A stretch of DNA of 64,000 bases from Typha latifolia (Eukaryota; Streptophyta; Magnoliopsida; Poales; Typhaceae), in the NCBI GenBank assembly GCA_019914945.1, contig CM034103.1, positions 3,596,001-3,660,000 on the forward strand, read 5' to 3'. The notes beneath the pieces were generated by a model. It was not told the origin of the DNA. It searched no databases and was given only the letters and a program-made list of their open reading frames with translations. The number at the start of each line of letters is the position of its first letter. The first letter of the stretch is position 1. Both the position numbers and the translations under genes were made by a program. Of this stretch, positions 1 to 11,800 are shown in pieces.

Positions 1-837
1 CATGGTTGGGGTATATTATCCCTCAGGTACATGATAGGAGTATATACATTAACAACCCTTAATGCATCATAGAAGTTTCTTTTTACACAATGTCTTCCTA
101 CCATTGACTATTGAAATTTTTGAGTTTCTTCGTATGTATTTATCATTGCTTCTCTTATGTATTTTCAGTGCTAATTGTTTTACCATCAGGGTGTACGTTA
201 GAGAATGAGAATAGGAGAAATTTCTAGAACTATTTATACTTGTTTTAGGCTTTCACTAACTGATCATATTGTTCAGTGTGCTTGTTTAAAGAATAACCTT
301 AATGGAGGGTTCTTGTGATATAATTATATAAATTTCGACACAGTTGTAAAGCAGAAAGAATTTACAGAAGATCTTAGTGACTCATAAAAACAAAAGGACA
401 GACATGAGAAAGACTTTGGAGAGCTAGATGGTTATTTAAAGGGTATTCTAGGAACAAGATTTAAATATGCCAAAATAAACCAATGGCCTAAGCGGTAGGT
501 GGTAATAAGGTAACCTTTAGATGCATAGATGGAAAGAATGATATCCTTATTGAGCTTCCTGACTTTTTAGGTGGTTATACTCTTTTTGGAGTACTATGGA
601 AACTATACAGATCATACATATTAAGCCTTTTTTGTATCTCCTCTCGAAGTTAACAACAGAAGAACTGGAACTGAAAACATGAATTGACTGCAAGAATATT
701 TAACTAACAGCTTAGCTAAGTTATGGCAAATGTAATTTAAACCATCTTTCATAAACACCACACTGTTGGTCAGTTTCTCTAAATCTTATTAAAACATGCA
801 TTATGAGTAAGGTTTCCTTAGGGGCTTGTCCTCGCAG
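1..837 (+). other. Probable intron or upstream part of the LRR gene
   Basis: I see no convincing exon here. The stretch is AT-rich with many stops in all frames and ends in a polypyrimidine tract and CAG directly before the first recognisable LRR exon at 838. Because that exon starts in mid-protein, this stretch is most likely one long intron of the same gene, whose 5' exons lie outside the window. Confidence 0.5.
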
Positions 838-3233
838 ATTCCACCTACCGGTCTTGAAGTACTCTGCAAGCTTGAAATACTGGATTTAAGTGGCAATGCG
901 TCTTCATTGCCAGAACCTTCTGTGATTTCTAGGTTGCCGCAATTACAGGAATTGTATCTAAGGTGAACTAAGCAGCAAAGTATTTCAGAATTCAAATTGC
1001 TAAGTATCATTTCTAAGCATATTGAACTGATTTCTTTGAACAGACGAATGCAGCTCTACCAATTTCCTACTGGTTTCCTGTGCTTAAGGCGACTACAGAT
1101 TCTTGACTTGAGCCAGAATAACCTTGTAACTATACCTGAGGTAAGCCCCTAGTACTTAAACATTTCCTGAATCGTTGATTATACTGGTTGGGGCATGCAA
1201 GTTTATATACTCTTGTTGATATTACATATTTATTTGTGATGCAAGTCCATGATGAACTGAATAATATATTACCCCTTGACTCTTCTAAGCATTACTTTTT
1301 ATCTAGCCTAAATGTAGGCAGTTATGTTTTCTTTTATATGAATGCCTTCTTTTATCTCTCTTTGAATATCTCTGTACAGGCTGACAGTGTCATTATTTAA
1401 AACAGGAAATCAAGGATTTGACTTCTCTTATGGAACTTGATCTGTCTGACAACAACATTTCTGCACTTCCCCCAGAGCTGGTTTGTCTTGCTTGACTCAA
1501 ACTTCTACCTTATTCTGGATATCACAGCATAATAATTTCCATTTTAGTTGGTGATCTCATCACTCAGTATACAAAATTATGTCATTAAAGATTTCTGGAC
1601 AAAACTTCAGTGAATATTAAAGTTGGTCAAGTGGAAATTAAGCCTGTTGTAGAGGACAGTTGCAGTTGCTTTACTGAGGATAAATCCTATTCCTTGGCTA
1701 CATTATTCAGTTCTTCAAGAAAACAACAGTATGTACAGTAACAAATCACAGATACGTCAATAAATCAGTCTGCAATTTGCATGAGAATGAGATAGATCGT
1801 TTCTAATTAGTCATCAAGGATAGAAGTGATTTCATTTCTATATCATGATACTTACATAAAACAAAGAACATCATTCCCTCTTGACCACACGGTCCACACC
1901 TAAGCCACCAAATCAGTGCATGAACTAGGTGATCAGTAGTAAATCATTTCTGCTAGTACTTTTGTTAGCATTTGTACTAAGCTTCTGCATTTTCTTACTT
2001 GAATGAGGAAAAAAATTATTTGCAGTTAATGATATAGGTGAATCTAAAAGTTTTTCTTGGCATATTAGAGACCTTGTTTTTTAACAAAGTTTGCATGAAG
2101 TCATCCTAGAGGTCTTGAAACTCTAACTATATTACATAAATCTTCTTGACAGAATTTGAAATAGGGTTGCATACAACTTGCCCTCGTTGTAAAATGGGAG
2201 CATCACTTGGTCTATCACCCTTTAATCATCAGTATGACTTATGGAAACTACCTTTTCAGCAATGGAATAGGGTGGTATACTTGTTCTCCCGGGACCATAG
2301 CATTGGGTAGAGGGCCTTGTGCATTTGGATGTCCTTCTCTAATTTATTTTGGACAGAGGAAACATATATTTCCTGTCATTTCTTGTTATCTGATCTGGAA
2401 AAGTAGCCTTTAATGTGCATCATGGCTCTATGGCACTTGGTGCCATAGTGCACTCCCTTTAAAATTGATATGATACTGTTACAAAGTGCAACTAAAAGAT
2501 TCATGCTACTTGTTGAAGATCTCAAATGGATTTTGGGCTCGTATTGAGTAAGTTGACATCTTCCAGACAAACTTATGCCAGTGAGAATCTAGTCTATCAT
2601 ATAATATTACACTGCAGCTAGTTTTTTGTTTGCATTTACCTTAAAATTTAAAAACCTCCAGCTTGCTGCTTGATTCAGAAAGATGCTGGCACTCGACAAA
2701 ATGCTTGCTTGTAAAACTTGTATTGGAGCTTATTTAATATGGAAACCTTTCTGGGCAGGGTTTACTCGAGTCCAGCCTACAGGTCTTGAAACTTGATGGA
2801 AACCCATTAAGAAGGTATGGAGCAAGTGCTATCTTTTCTACTCAATTGTTGGTTCTTGATCATGGCATACAAGATTTTCCAACTCAAATTTTGATCCTTG
2901 AAGCATCTAGATTAGTGAACAGCTTGTTTCTTTAGAATGAAAGGTGTCCCAAAGTGGGTGAACAGCCTAGTGAAGTTGAATTTACTGAAATAGTCAAATT
3001 TAAGAAATATCTACTTTTGCAAGCAGATGATGTTTCTCTGTGGGCTTGCTCTGCATTTGTAAACTGTAATTCACAACACCCAAAACGATGTAAAATGAAT
3101 AACTATAAGTAAGAATAAATGCATTGCGTTCCTCTAATAGCTACTCTAATTTTGCAGCATAAGACGCACTATCTTGGATCGAGGAACAAAAGCAATTCTC
3201 AAGTATCTGAAAGATAAACTTCCCAGTCAATAA
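838..3233 (+). CDS. Leucine-rich repeat protein, LRRC40-like (3' part)
   Basis: Five exons are readable: 838-962, 1044-1140, 1406-1480, 2759-2814 and 3158-3233, ending at TAA 3231-3233. They join in frame to give 142 residues. The protein shows successive LRR units with the pattern LxxLxLxx[32 protein letters not shown] and [12 protein letters not shown]. It ends with [20 protein letters not shown], which resembles the conserved tail of the LRRC40 family of intracellular LRR proteins. No transmembrane or kinase part follows, so this is not a receptor kinase. The N-terminal repeats are outside the window. Molecular function is not established; LRR proteins of this kind are scaffolds for protein-protein contacts. 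A possible AATAAA polyadenylation signal lies at 3510-3515. The family call is strong; exon borders are by eye. Confidence 0.82.
2250..2345 (+). mobile_element. Au-like SINE, 3' fragment, in an LRR-gene intron
   Basis: The order of words here (gggtggtatac, tctcccgggacc, gagggccttgtgcatttgg) matches the 3' half of Au-type plant SINEs and resembles the better-preserved copy at 48400-48585. The tRNA-like 5' half is not convincing. It lies inside the intron 1481-2758. Confidence 0.4.
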
Positions 3234-4030
3234 TTGCAAACTATGGGTTCTTCAATGGTGGAGAATATAAGGAAAAGAAAAGAACAAAAAGGGTTTCTTC
3301 AGTGGTATTAACAGATACTATCTATAATTTATCTCAGTTTAACAGATATTCAGTGTATCTCAGTTTGGTGTGTAAAAACAAATGGAAAATAGCCTTATAG
3401 GTGTTCGTATGGTGGTGTTGTATTATTTATCTTCTCCAAGTTTGTTGATGGCTTGTTCTTTTTAATCTGTTTGTCAACTTTGCTTGTTGATCGAACTGAC
3501 ACTATCTATAATAAACTATTCACTTGAACAGATTTAATAGTCTTTTTTCTTCAAACAAATTGAGTAGCATCGGAAGAAGATTACGTGCCATTATTTTGCC
3601 TTCGTTATATACTAGTTTTGCTACTTACAAAAGTCAAAATTGTTTCTTTTTTTGCATTCTTATCCTAGAATTCTCGTCCTGTTTGACCTTTCTTTCATTA
3701 TTATATCGATGTTCAATTGCAGCAAAGCTATGGTCTAATAACCTAACATGTTAGTTTCCTTATGATTTAGCCTAATCAATCTCTGTTTGAAATCAGTTTC
3801 AGAGACATTCAAACTTTATTAGCTGAATTTTAATTCAAGCTTAATTTCGAGACTTTTGGAGATCTTAACAAGCTGCTGATAGCAATCATTGAACCGAATT
3901 TTAATCAAATGTCGGAACCAAGCTCGGCTGAAGCTAGTATAAGGTTGAGGGATTCTTGTTGCTTGCTTCTCCCAAGTATAGAAGAGCCTTTTATTCGAGG
4001 ATAACTTTCTCCATCTTGATTAATAGTAAT
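3234..4030. other. 3' UTR of the LRR gene and spacer
   Basis: AT-rich sequence after the LRR stop codon, with a possible polyadenylation signal at 3510-3515. I see no further gene. It runs directly into the LINE remnant. Confidence 0.5.
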
Positions 4031-4034
4031 CCCA

Positions 4035-5500
4035 CCCAGTTTGATTACTCCCCACTGTGGTATCAGACAGGGTGATCCGCTTTCACCTTATTTTTTTATT
4101 ATTTGCTCTCAGATTCTTACCTCCCCTCTCAATGATTAGGCTATTAGAGGTAACCTCAAGGAGTTCAGCCTTGGGCAGGGCCGTCCAACCTTAAATCATC
4201 TTTTTTATGTGGATGACATCCTCATTTTCGCTGAGGCCTCTTAAGATTCTGCCCATGCAATCCGCAACTCTCTTAATGCCTGTTGTTCTCTCTCCAATCA
4301 TAAATGTCAATCTCGAAAATTTTAACATTTTCTTTGCTCTCTCTGTGAGATTAGAGACTAAAAACCTTATGGCTGGCATCCTTGATATTGGTACTGACCA
4401 ATTTTCTTTCACCTATCTTGGGACTAAAATCCTCCCCAACAGAATTCTTGTGGCCAACCAAAAAAGCTTTATTGATCGTGTTACCAGTAAGCCTTCCAGC
4501 CGGAAGCGGGACACTCTCTTCTTTACTGGCAGACACACATTGATTAACTCTACCTTAACTACTATCCCTAATTTCTGGCTGTCGTCCACTTGGGTGCTTG
4601 ATTCTATTCTTGACTAAATCACTAAGATTGTTCGAGGTTTCTGTGGAAAAAAGGGAAGTGCAAAAAAGGCTTACATCTTATGTGAACTGGGAGTCTATCA
4701 CTAGATCTAAGACTGAGGGGTTCTGGCTATTAAGGACCTCCAATTAGCTAAAACTGCTCTTATGGGGCGCGGGCGCAATGTGTTTAAGTTTCTTAACAAT
4801 GAAAATGCTTACTGGACTACCATTATAAAAAATAAGTATGGCAATCTGAATATGTGGGGTGAATTGCACCACAAAGAATACTTTGTGGGCCTAGAAAGCT
4901 ATCTATAAAGCGGTCGCTAATATGCGGATGGGTATCAGAATTTTGGTTGGCAATGGCCACATGGTCAATGTGTTATTAACCCGTGGGTCACGGATATTCC
5001 CATTCGAGTCATGCCCACTTTTATTTATCCTAATCAAATTTATGAGGATCTGCTTGTGTTACATCAAATGAGCGATAGGCAATGGAATCTGTCCTCCATT
5101 AGTAATGAGTTTGTAGTTAGTTTGCGAAACCTCATCCTTGGTATCTGAACTGAGAATTTGGTGGATAGATGGATCTAAAAGGCCAGCACCTTGGGCAAAC
5201 CAAGTGCAAAGGCTATCTATGATTCTCTTAGAACCAAAATCCAGTTCATAGGCCCAGGATGGAAAGTTTTGTGAAAACTTAAAATTAACCCAGGGTAAAA
5301 TTTTCATATGAGAAGTTCTGAAATGAAGAATTCTGACTCGCATTTTGCTCCAAACCTTTGTATAGGCCCTAATGATCCCTGCACCTTATGTGTGGCATAT
5401 GGGAGGAAAAAATTAAGCACCTTTTTTTATGGGTGTCAATTTGCCCTCAAGGTCTGGGGGGTGATTGCCCAGAACCTTGGCGTATCCTTTAATCTGGACA
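4035..5500 (+). mobile_element. Degenerate LINE (non-LTR retrotransposon) fragment
   Basis: Frame-shifting translation of the plus strand recovers reverse-transcriptase motifs: GIRQGDPLSPYFFI near 4060-4105 and HLFYVDDILIFAEA near 4198-4235, the catalytic FxDD box written YVDD. These are followed by the thumb region and the C-terminal zinc-finger RT region (FLWKKGKCKKGLH, GFWLLRTSN, KLKLTQGKIF-like, then CTLCVAYGRK and FFYGCQFALKVWG near 5380-5460). Many stops and frameshifts break it, so it is dead. The endonuclease domain and 5' end are absent, as is usual for 5'-truncated LINEs. Confidence 0.75.
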
Positions 5501-5504
5501 TAAA

Positions 5505-6525
5505 AAATCTAGATCCGGATATGAATATGGGTATAGTTAATTTTATCGAATACGGATTCGGATAATGGATATCCGTTTATCCGCATAATAAATACCCAAC
5601 TAATTAACTAAACCGTACCCTCTCTATCTCTCATCTCCCATCTCCTCCCAAATCTCCTAATCGCCCAAAGCTGCCTCCATCTAAAATCCCTCGTTGCCAT
5701 CACCAATCACGGACGCCACCAACTCTCCGATCGTGGCCCTCCCTCCTCAAGATCAGCCTCACCAAGCTCGACCTCCTTTGGCCCTCCCTCCTCGAGCTGG
5801 TAGACAAGGTGATCCTGGATCAACAAGGTTTATAATCAGGTACTAGTGTACTACCATTTATGCTCTCTTATCTCCTATGTTTCTGCACTTTGTTATAGTC
5901 TTGGATTAATACCCTACTTCAAAATGTGCAATTTTGTTCTAATCCCATGTAGTTGGAGTTGGTTGGTCAATCTCTTTATCAATTTTGAAAATTACATAAC
6001 GATGTGTCTTCTTCCTATGAAGTTCCAAGAATATTTCTTTACAATCCTCAGCAACACCCATCCCTGAGGATGTGGCATGTCATTCGCTTTTTCATAACTA
6101 AGTAAAACTTCAAAATCCTTGTTATGTTTGATAGATCTTGATATCTGTAGATTATACATGCCAACATCAGATATCAAAAGGCATACCATCAATTAATGCT
6201 AGACCAGACTAACTTAATTGAAACTGAAGACATAGGCTGGAAGAAAGAGTACACCATAGAACCACTTTAATTGGCATTTTCTTCAACTATGGTTCGAGCA
6301 AGAGATCAGTATTCTCATCTTTGACAAAACCTGGGCCATCTATATCCAAAACAAAACCATAAGAAGAACCACCTTAAGATCCGAAAAATTATTCGATCAG
6401 TATTCGAAAATTATCCATATCCATTCTCTTAGGATATGGTATTAATTTTTACTATCCGTCAAATATTCGTATCCGAATTTGAATCCGAATCTGGATAAAA
6501 AATATGGATTCAGATGTGGGTTGAG
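5505..6525. mobile_element. Inverted-repeat element, probably a non-autonomous DNA transposon
   Basis: The left part (5512-5580) is rich in words such as gaatacggattcggataa and ggatatccg. The right part (6385-6510) carries the same words inverted: attcgtatccgaatttgaatcc and gaatctggata. This gives long, diverged terminal inverted repeats around about 1 kb without coding capacity. The ends and target-site duplication could not be fixed. It begins within or beside the 3' end of the dead LINE. Confidence 0.45.
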
Positions 6526-6955
6526 AAATCACATTACATAAAAAGAAAGGGCATATTAGTCAACAAAATTAGATTACATGTGCCTAATTTATGAATTTCA
6601 CGTTCTTTTCTTTCCTTAAAATTTCTCTTTTAGCTATAATTGTAATAGATATAATTATGCCATAATTATAGGAGATATCATTTAATACTAAATAATTTAA
6701 ATTTGATTCTTTAAAAATAGACTTCAATTTAAATATGATTCTCAATCTCTATCTATTATTAAATTTTAGTTTAAATTAGTCTTAAACTAATAAGGGATAT
6801 CTGTAAATAATTAAAAAATAATTGAAGAGATAAAATTTGATTGAAGAGATAAAAATAATTAAAAAAATATTTGGCCCGCCAACCCACCTTATCGGTTTTT
6901 TTATACCGGATCGGATTATGAGATTATCCAGTATCCACTAAAAAAACTAACTCAT
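6526..6955. other. AT-rich spacer
   Basis: No ORF, repeat or promoter could be supported in this stretch. Confidence 0.4.
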
Positions 6956-7212
6956 TAGCCATTAATAAAAACTTTACTCTCCTCTCTCTCTCTCTCTCTC
7001 TCTCTAAATTCCAAATCCCTAATCCCTAAATCCTTAATCCTGTCTTCTCCCTTCCACGGCCGGCGGCAACGAGCGACGAGGCAGCTAACTAGCTGAGGCG
7101 GTGACTTATGGCAACGTGCGACAACAACAAAGTGAAGTAGTGGACGGCAATGGCTTGCAGCAACATCCTCTCCCGCTCTCGCTTGTCTCTTCCACGGCTG
7201 GCGGTAGAGGTC

Positions 7213-7215
<3 letters not shown>

Positions 7216-7269
<54 letters not shown>

Positions 7270-7320
7270 TCCCTCTCTCTCTCACTCCTCTCTCACAGTC
7301 TCACTCTCTATCTCTCACAC
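7216..7320. repeat. (CT)n microsatellite, pure then interrupted
   Basis: A pure CT run at 7216-7262 continues as an interrupted CT-rich tract to about 7320. A shorter CT run lies at 6979-7005. The serine/leucine-only ORFs here are products of the repeat and not genes. Confidence 0.9.
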
Positions 7321-7329
7321 CAAATAACT

Positions 7330-7710
7330 GGAGGGTTTTTAACTTTTTTTATTTTTAATTATGTCTTAAATCTTAATTAGTTAATCTATTAGTGATTTAG
7401 TGATAATCTGATAATATATTTATTAATTAATTAATTTGTTGTGATAATTTTGAATATTTGATTATGTATTTATGTTATTATGATTGTGAATTGTTATTAT
7501 AGTTATGAATTGTGATTATATTATTTAGTATTTTGGTTTAGTGCACTAATAAAATTTTTGTATATACTATATTAGTTATAAATTATATACAAGTATATAA
7601 TGTATATTATATATTTGTATTATATATATACATATTTATTTATTATTTTTTATATTAAAAATGCTAGGTCGTCTTGTCGCCCGCCTTTTACCTAGGCGCT
7701 GGGCGATGGG
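7330..7710. other. AT-rich spacer ending in an older repeat
   Basis: Low-complexity AT sequence, then a G/C-rich stretch at 7663-7710 (ctaggtcgtcttgtcgcc, cctaggcgctgggcga). That stretch seems to continue after the hAT-like insert at 8665-8715 (gccgcctttcaaaacattg), so the hAT-like element looks nested in an older repeat. Confidence 0.4.
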
Positions 7711-8660
7711 GCTATAAAGCACGGACACTTCATTTAGGCCTCCGTACCGGTATCGGATACCGATATGGCCCGATACGAAAAGTATCCAAATTAAAATAAT
7801 TAATTTTAAATATCCAATACGACGGGATACGTTTTTGAGTTATTTAAGTTAAACGGGTCGGGTCTGCAAATAAAGCTAAATTAGAACCCGTTAATAACCG
7901 ACCCGTTATATATAACTAATCCGATATCGCTCTCCCGTTTCTCTCTCTCTCGAGACCTAAAAAAACCCCTCTTTCACGCGCCGGCGGCGACGAAAACGCA
8001 CCTTCCTCCCTCACGCGCCGGCGACGAAGGCCTCCCTCCCTCCTCCTCACGCGCCGGCGACGAAGGCCTTCCTTCCTCCCTCGACAGCGGCTTCCTCTCG
8101 CGACGACGACTCCCTCGGCAGCGACTCCCCCTCGCGACGGCGACTCCCTCCGGTGACTGAGGTACCCTACTTCATCTCCCTCCCTCACGCACCTTTGTCT
8201 GTGATATTAGAATTTAGGGTTTCGATTTCTTTTTTTAAGGGTTTTGATCACAGTGAGGCAGTGAGCGGATTGATGCTATTAGAGTAATTTAGGATGCTAT
8301 TAGAGTAATTTCGCACCTTCCTCCCTCACTGCCTCACTCCCTCACTGCCTCGTTCCCTCACTGCCTTACTGCCTCACTGCCTCACTGCCTCACTGTTAGT
8401 GTATGCCTCACTGCCATGTTTTAGAAATTAATTACTGCCTCACTGCCATGTTTTATAAATTAATTACTGCCTCACTAACTAAAGCATGTTGTATTAATGA
8501 TCAGTTGATCACTGTCAGTGTGATACTGTGATCTTTGTTTTATTTTATTGTTGTATTACTTTTTTATTAATCTTTTATTGTCGTATCAATGCTGTACCCG
8601 TATCCTAGTTTTTAAAATTTATCGTATCCCTGTATCTTGTATCGGTATCCATGCTTCACA
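7711..8660. mobile_element. hAT-like non-autonomous DNA transposon
   Basis: The left end (taaagcacggacac, 7715-7728) and the inverted right end (gaagcatggatac, 8645-8657) match at most positions. Both sub-terminal regions are full of gtatcgg/ccgatac words, typical of a common plant hAT-type non-autonomous group. An imperfect 8-bp duplication (gcgatggg at 7703-7710, gcggtggg at 8661-8668) flanks it. The interior has GC-rich ORFs without family similarity and a tandem array of about 10 bp units near 8317-8480. No transposase is present. The exact ends are uncertain by a few bases. Confidence 0.6.
8317..8480. repeat. Tandem array of short ctcactgcc-type units
   Basis: Repeated words ctcactgcct, ctccctcact and tgccttactg follow one another with about 10-12 bp spacing inside the hAT-like element. 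A longer unit around ttaattactgcctcactgcc occurs twice at the end. Confidence 0.7.
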
Positions 8661-8872
8661 GCGGTGGGGTGACTGCCTGCCACCCGTGGCCGCCTTTCAA
8701 AACATTGAAGGTAATATATTTTAAAAATAAATAATTACCTATTGAACTGGTAATATCTTTATCTTTTTTGTATTCCTATTATACCCTTGTTTTTAACCAG
8801 ATCTTCATCAAGCCATATTGATAAACAATTACATCTATACAGTACTGAAGAAGCGCTCAAAAGATAATCCTA

Positions 8873-11800
8873 ATGGCGAAGAAGAAAGAGAGGCAGGTGA
8901 ACGTCTCCGGAAAGCCGAAACATTCACTGGACGTGAACCGAAGCAATGGAGGTGGAGGGGACAAGGGAGGCCGGTCCGCCTCCACTGTGCGGCGGCTCAA
9001 GATGTACAAAGTCCGGCCGAAGCGCGACCGGAAAGGGAAGATCTTGAAGCACGAGTTCCAGTCCAAGGAGCTTCCCAGCACCCGCATCGAACCCGATCGC
9101 CGCTGGTTTGGTGAGTCCTTTTTTATTTCCAATTTCGTATCTCCTTTTAGTTTCTTTTCTCATGTTACGTTTTTAGGTCAATCAATTTCATATCTTGTTC
9201 AAATAATGGTAAGGTCATAAATCTTTCACTAGATTCTCTGGAAGAAAGAGTGTTTGAGCTAGTTTTATAGTGGATTGAAAGAATGATATAAGTGAGTGCA
9301 GTTCGAATAGACCAATTTATCAGAATTGAGGTATGACTGTCGAGTAAAATCCTTTTGTTTTGAACCTTGAATTGGAAGTGGCAAGCTACTAAGGTGGTTA
9401 GGATTCAAGGAGATCTTAAATTTAACTCTGGTCCTAGACACTTGCTCCATGACGTTCAGCAGTCTAGTCAAGGAGCAAGGATTGAATAAGGAGGCGTACA
9501 AGAGGAGTTGCCTGGCAGGATGATAAATTGATAATGCTTTCAGATTTTCCCGTTAAGTTTGGTTGTGTTTGAAAAGGGTGTGGATAGTAATATAAGTAGT
9601 AAAGGTAATGAAGAATGTGTAGAGCCAGATGCATGTTGACTGGTGGAGTTTGACAGAAGATGAGCACTAAAATGAGCGGAAGTACTTTCGATTGATAATT
9701 TGATCAAATGAAGTTAAGACTTAAGAGTTTATTTCTATTTGAGGTTTTCTGTGACAATATGCTGGCTGACATGTGTCTGTATTATCCTTTTTTTTGCATT
9801 GTTAAAGGAACTTTGTCTTGTGATCTTGACATTTTGGATGCCACTGTTTAATCTGGAGGACGTGGCAAAGATTCATAGTTTGCGGCACTAAGGAGCAGGA
9901 GAAGTAGGATTGATAATAATGCCTTGGTGGCTTGGTGTATATTTGGTAGATACAGGGATGAGGAATAGAAAACTTACCAAGGTGTCGAGGGTAGTTTATA
10001 TAAGTTTAGAAGTATTCGTTTCCAATTTTTATAGCTGGTTAGTGTGGAGGCTATTCCAGGTCTGGAAATTATAGAGAATATGGAAGTATTGTGAGTATTT
10101 GAAAGCTCTGAAGGGGCACCAAATTTTTGGTGGAGCATGCCCTATTAGTATCTGTCAGGAGAAAAAAGGTACTTATCCATTGTTCACATGCAAAAATGAA
10201 AAGAGTTTAATGTTCTATGACAGTCTATTGAACAATATTTCTTACTTAGTGTGATTATCTACATGATGTGTATGATGGCTTTTAACAAGTGTGTTGTTTT
10301 CCTTTTCTGGTGCAATTAGCTTCTCATTGAATGGTGATGTTTGATCAATTGTTTGTTCTGCAGGGAACACACGAGTTGTGAACCAGAAAGAGCTTGAGTT
10401 CTTCCGAGAGGAGCTTGAGAGCCGGTTATCTAATAACTACAACGTTATACTAAAGGAAAAGAAGCTTCCTTTATCACTTTTACATGATCATCAAAAGGTG
10501 GGAACTTTTGTATCCGGAACTTTGGGTTAAAGTCATAAAGAACTCTGACTTGTTCATATAATTGTTTAATCGTCCATTTCTTTTTGTTGAATGTGATAAA
10601 CAAGAGTTATCATGATACTTTTTGTGAAGTAAACTATCGTTCTAGGTCATAGTCGTGGTCCCCTATGTATGAGGGTGTGCTTTTATATAGAATTTCTCTA
10701 TGTGTGACTATGAACAAGTGTAGATGTTAAACCTATGACTGACAGAGAGTAGGATGAAAGGTTGTTAGTCCAATTCTTTTTTCTTTTTCTTTTCATTTCA
10801 TGCGTGTGTGTCTTATTCCTTTGAGGAACTTATATGTTGAAATTCTCCCAAGAGGGAGGGAAAATTTTAAGTACTAGCAGGTGTTAAAGAGCTAGGAGGG
10901 AAATTTTGGGACATAAAAATTTAGGAAACTACGTAAGTTTGATTTTTGTCCAATATAGGCAGTTTTTCTTAATGTAGTTGAGATAGTTTGGAAGTTGGCA
11001 TGTAGGTCAGTCTAAGTAAGAATTAATAAGAGCTTCTTTGCTAATAGGCTTCAAAATCTAACTTCAATCTCTTCACAGAATTAGGATCCCTTGATTATGT
11101 TTATTGAGAGGCCTTCTAGCATAATCTTTCTATGTAGGCATATAGTTGATTGAGAACATCTTATTCACCATGTAAGGAACAAGTTGCCACTCGTTAATGT
11201 GCTACAGATTCCTGATTTTTTTAATGAATTTGAGAAAGACTGTCATTCATTGGATAACTCTTATGTGCTTTTTGAATGGTATTTTCAGAATGTCAAGTTA
11301 TCTCATTTCCACACTACGAACAAAACTACCAAGGAACTTTGTGGTTCTACATGAAAATATGTAGAACTCCTCTTGAATATGGATAGGAATACTGAAGAGA
11401 TGTCCTAAGCTAGTTATCTCATATCCACACTTCTCCAAACAAAACTACCAAGGAAAATTTGTGGAGCTACATAAAAAAATATGTAGAACTTCTCTTGAAT
11501 ATGGATAGGAAGACATGTTGCAAGGCACCTTTTACTAGTTTTGTGGAGGTACTTACATTAGAACGTTAATGAACTCGTTTCTCTCTTAAGTAGGATGGCC
11601 CTAGCGTGTCTTCCATTTCTTTAAGTGCATTAAGTGGTATATCTATGAGGTTCAAGTATGTTTTTCTCTATCAAATCTACCCCATACTTTCTATATGATG
11701 TAAGATGTAGAACAACTTTGGACAAGTAGTAGCAAAGAAACATGCTCAACCTTATTAACTCATTAATATTCTTATGCACTGTAAATTTTCTTATTTAAAC

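Noticed and set aside
6280..6310. ggttcgagc word, a possible tRNA B box
   Set aside because: No cloverleaf, A box or terminator could be built around it.
7916..8188. Arg-rich 90-codon ORF on the minus strand
   Set aside because: Lies inside the hAT-like element, is GC/AG-biased and has no domain.
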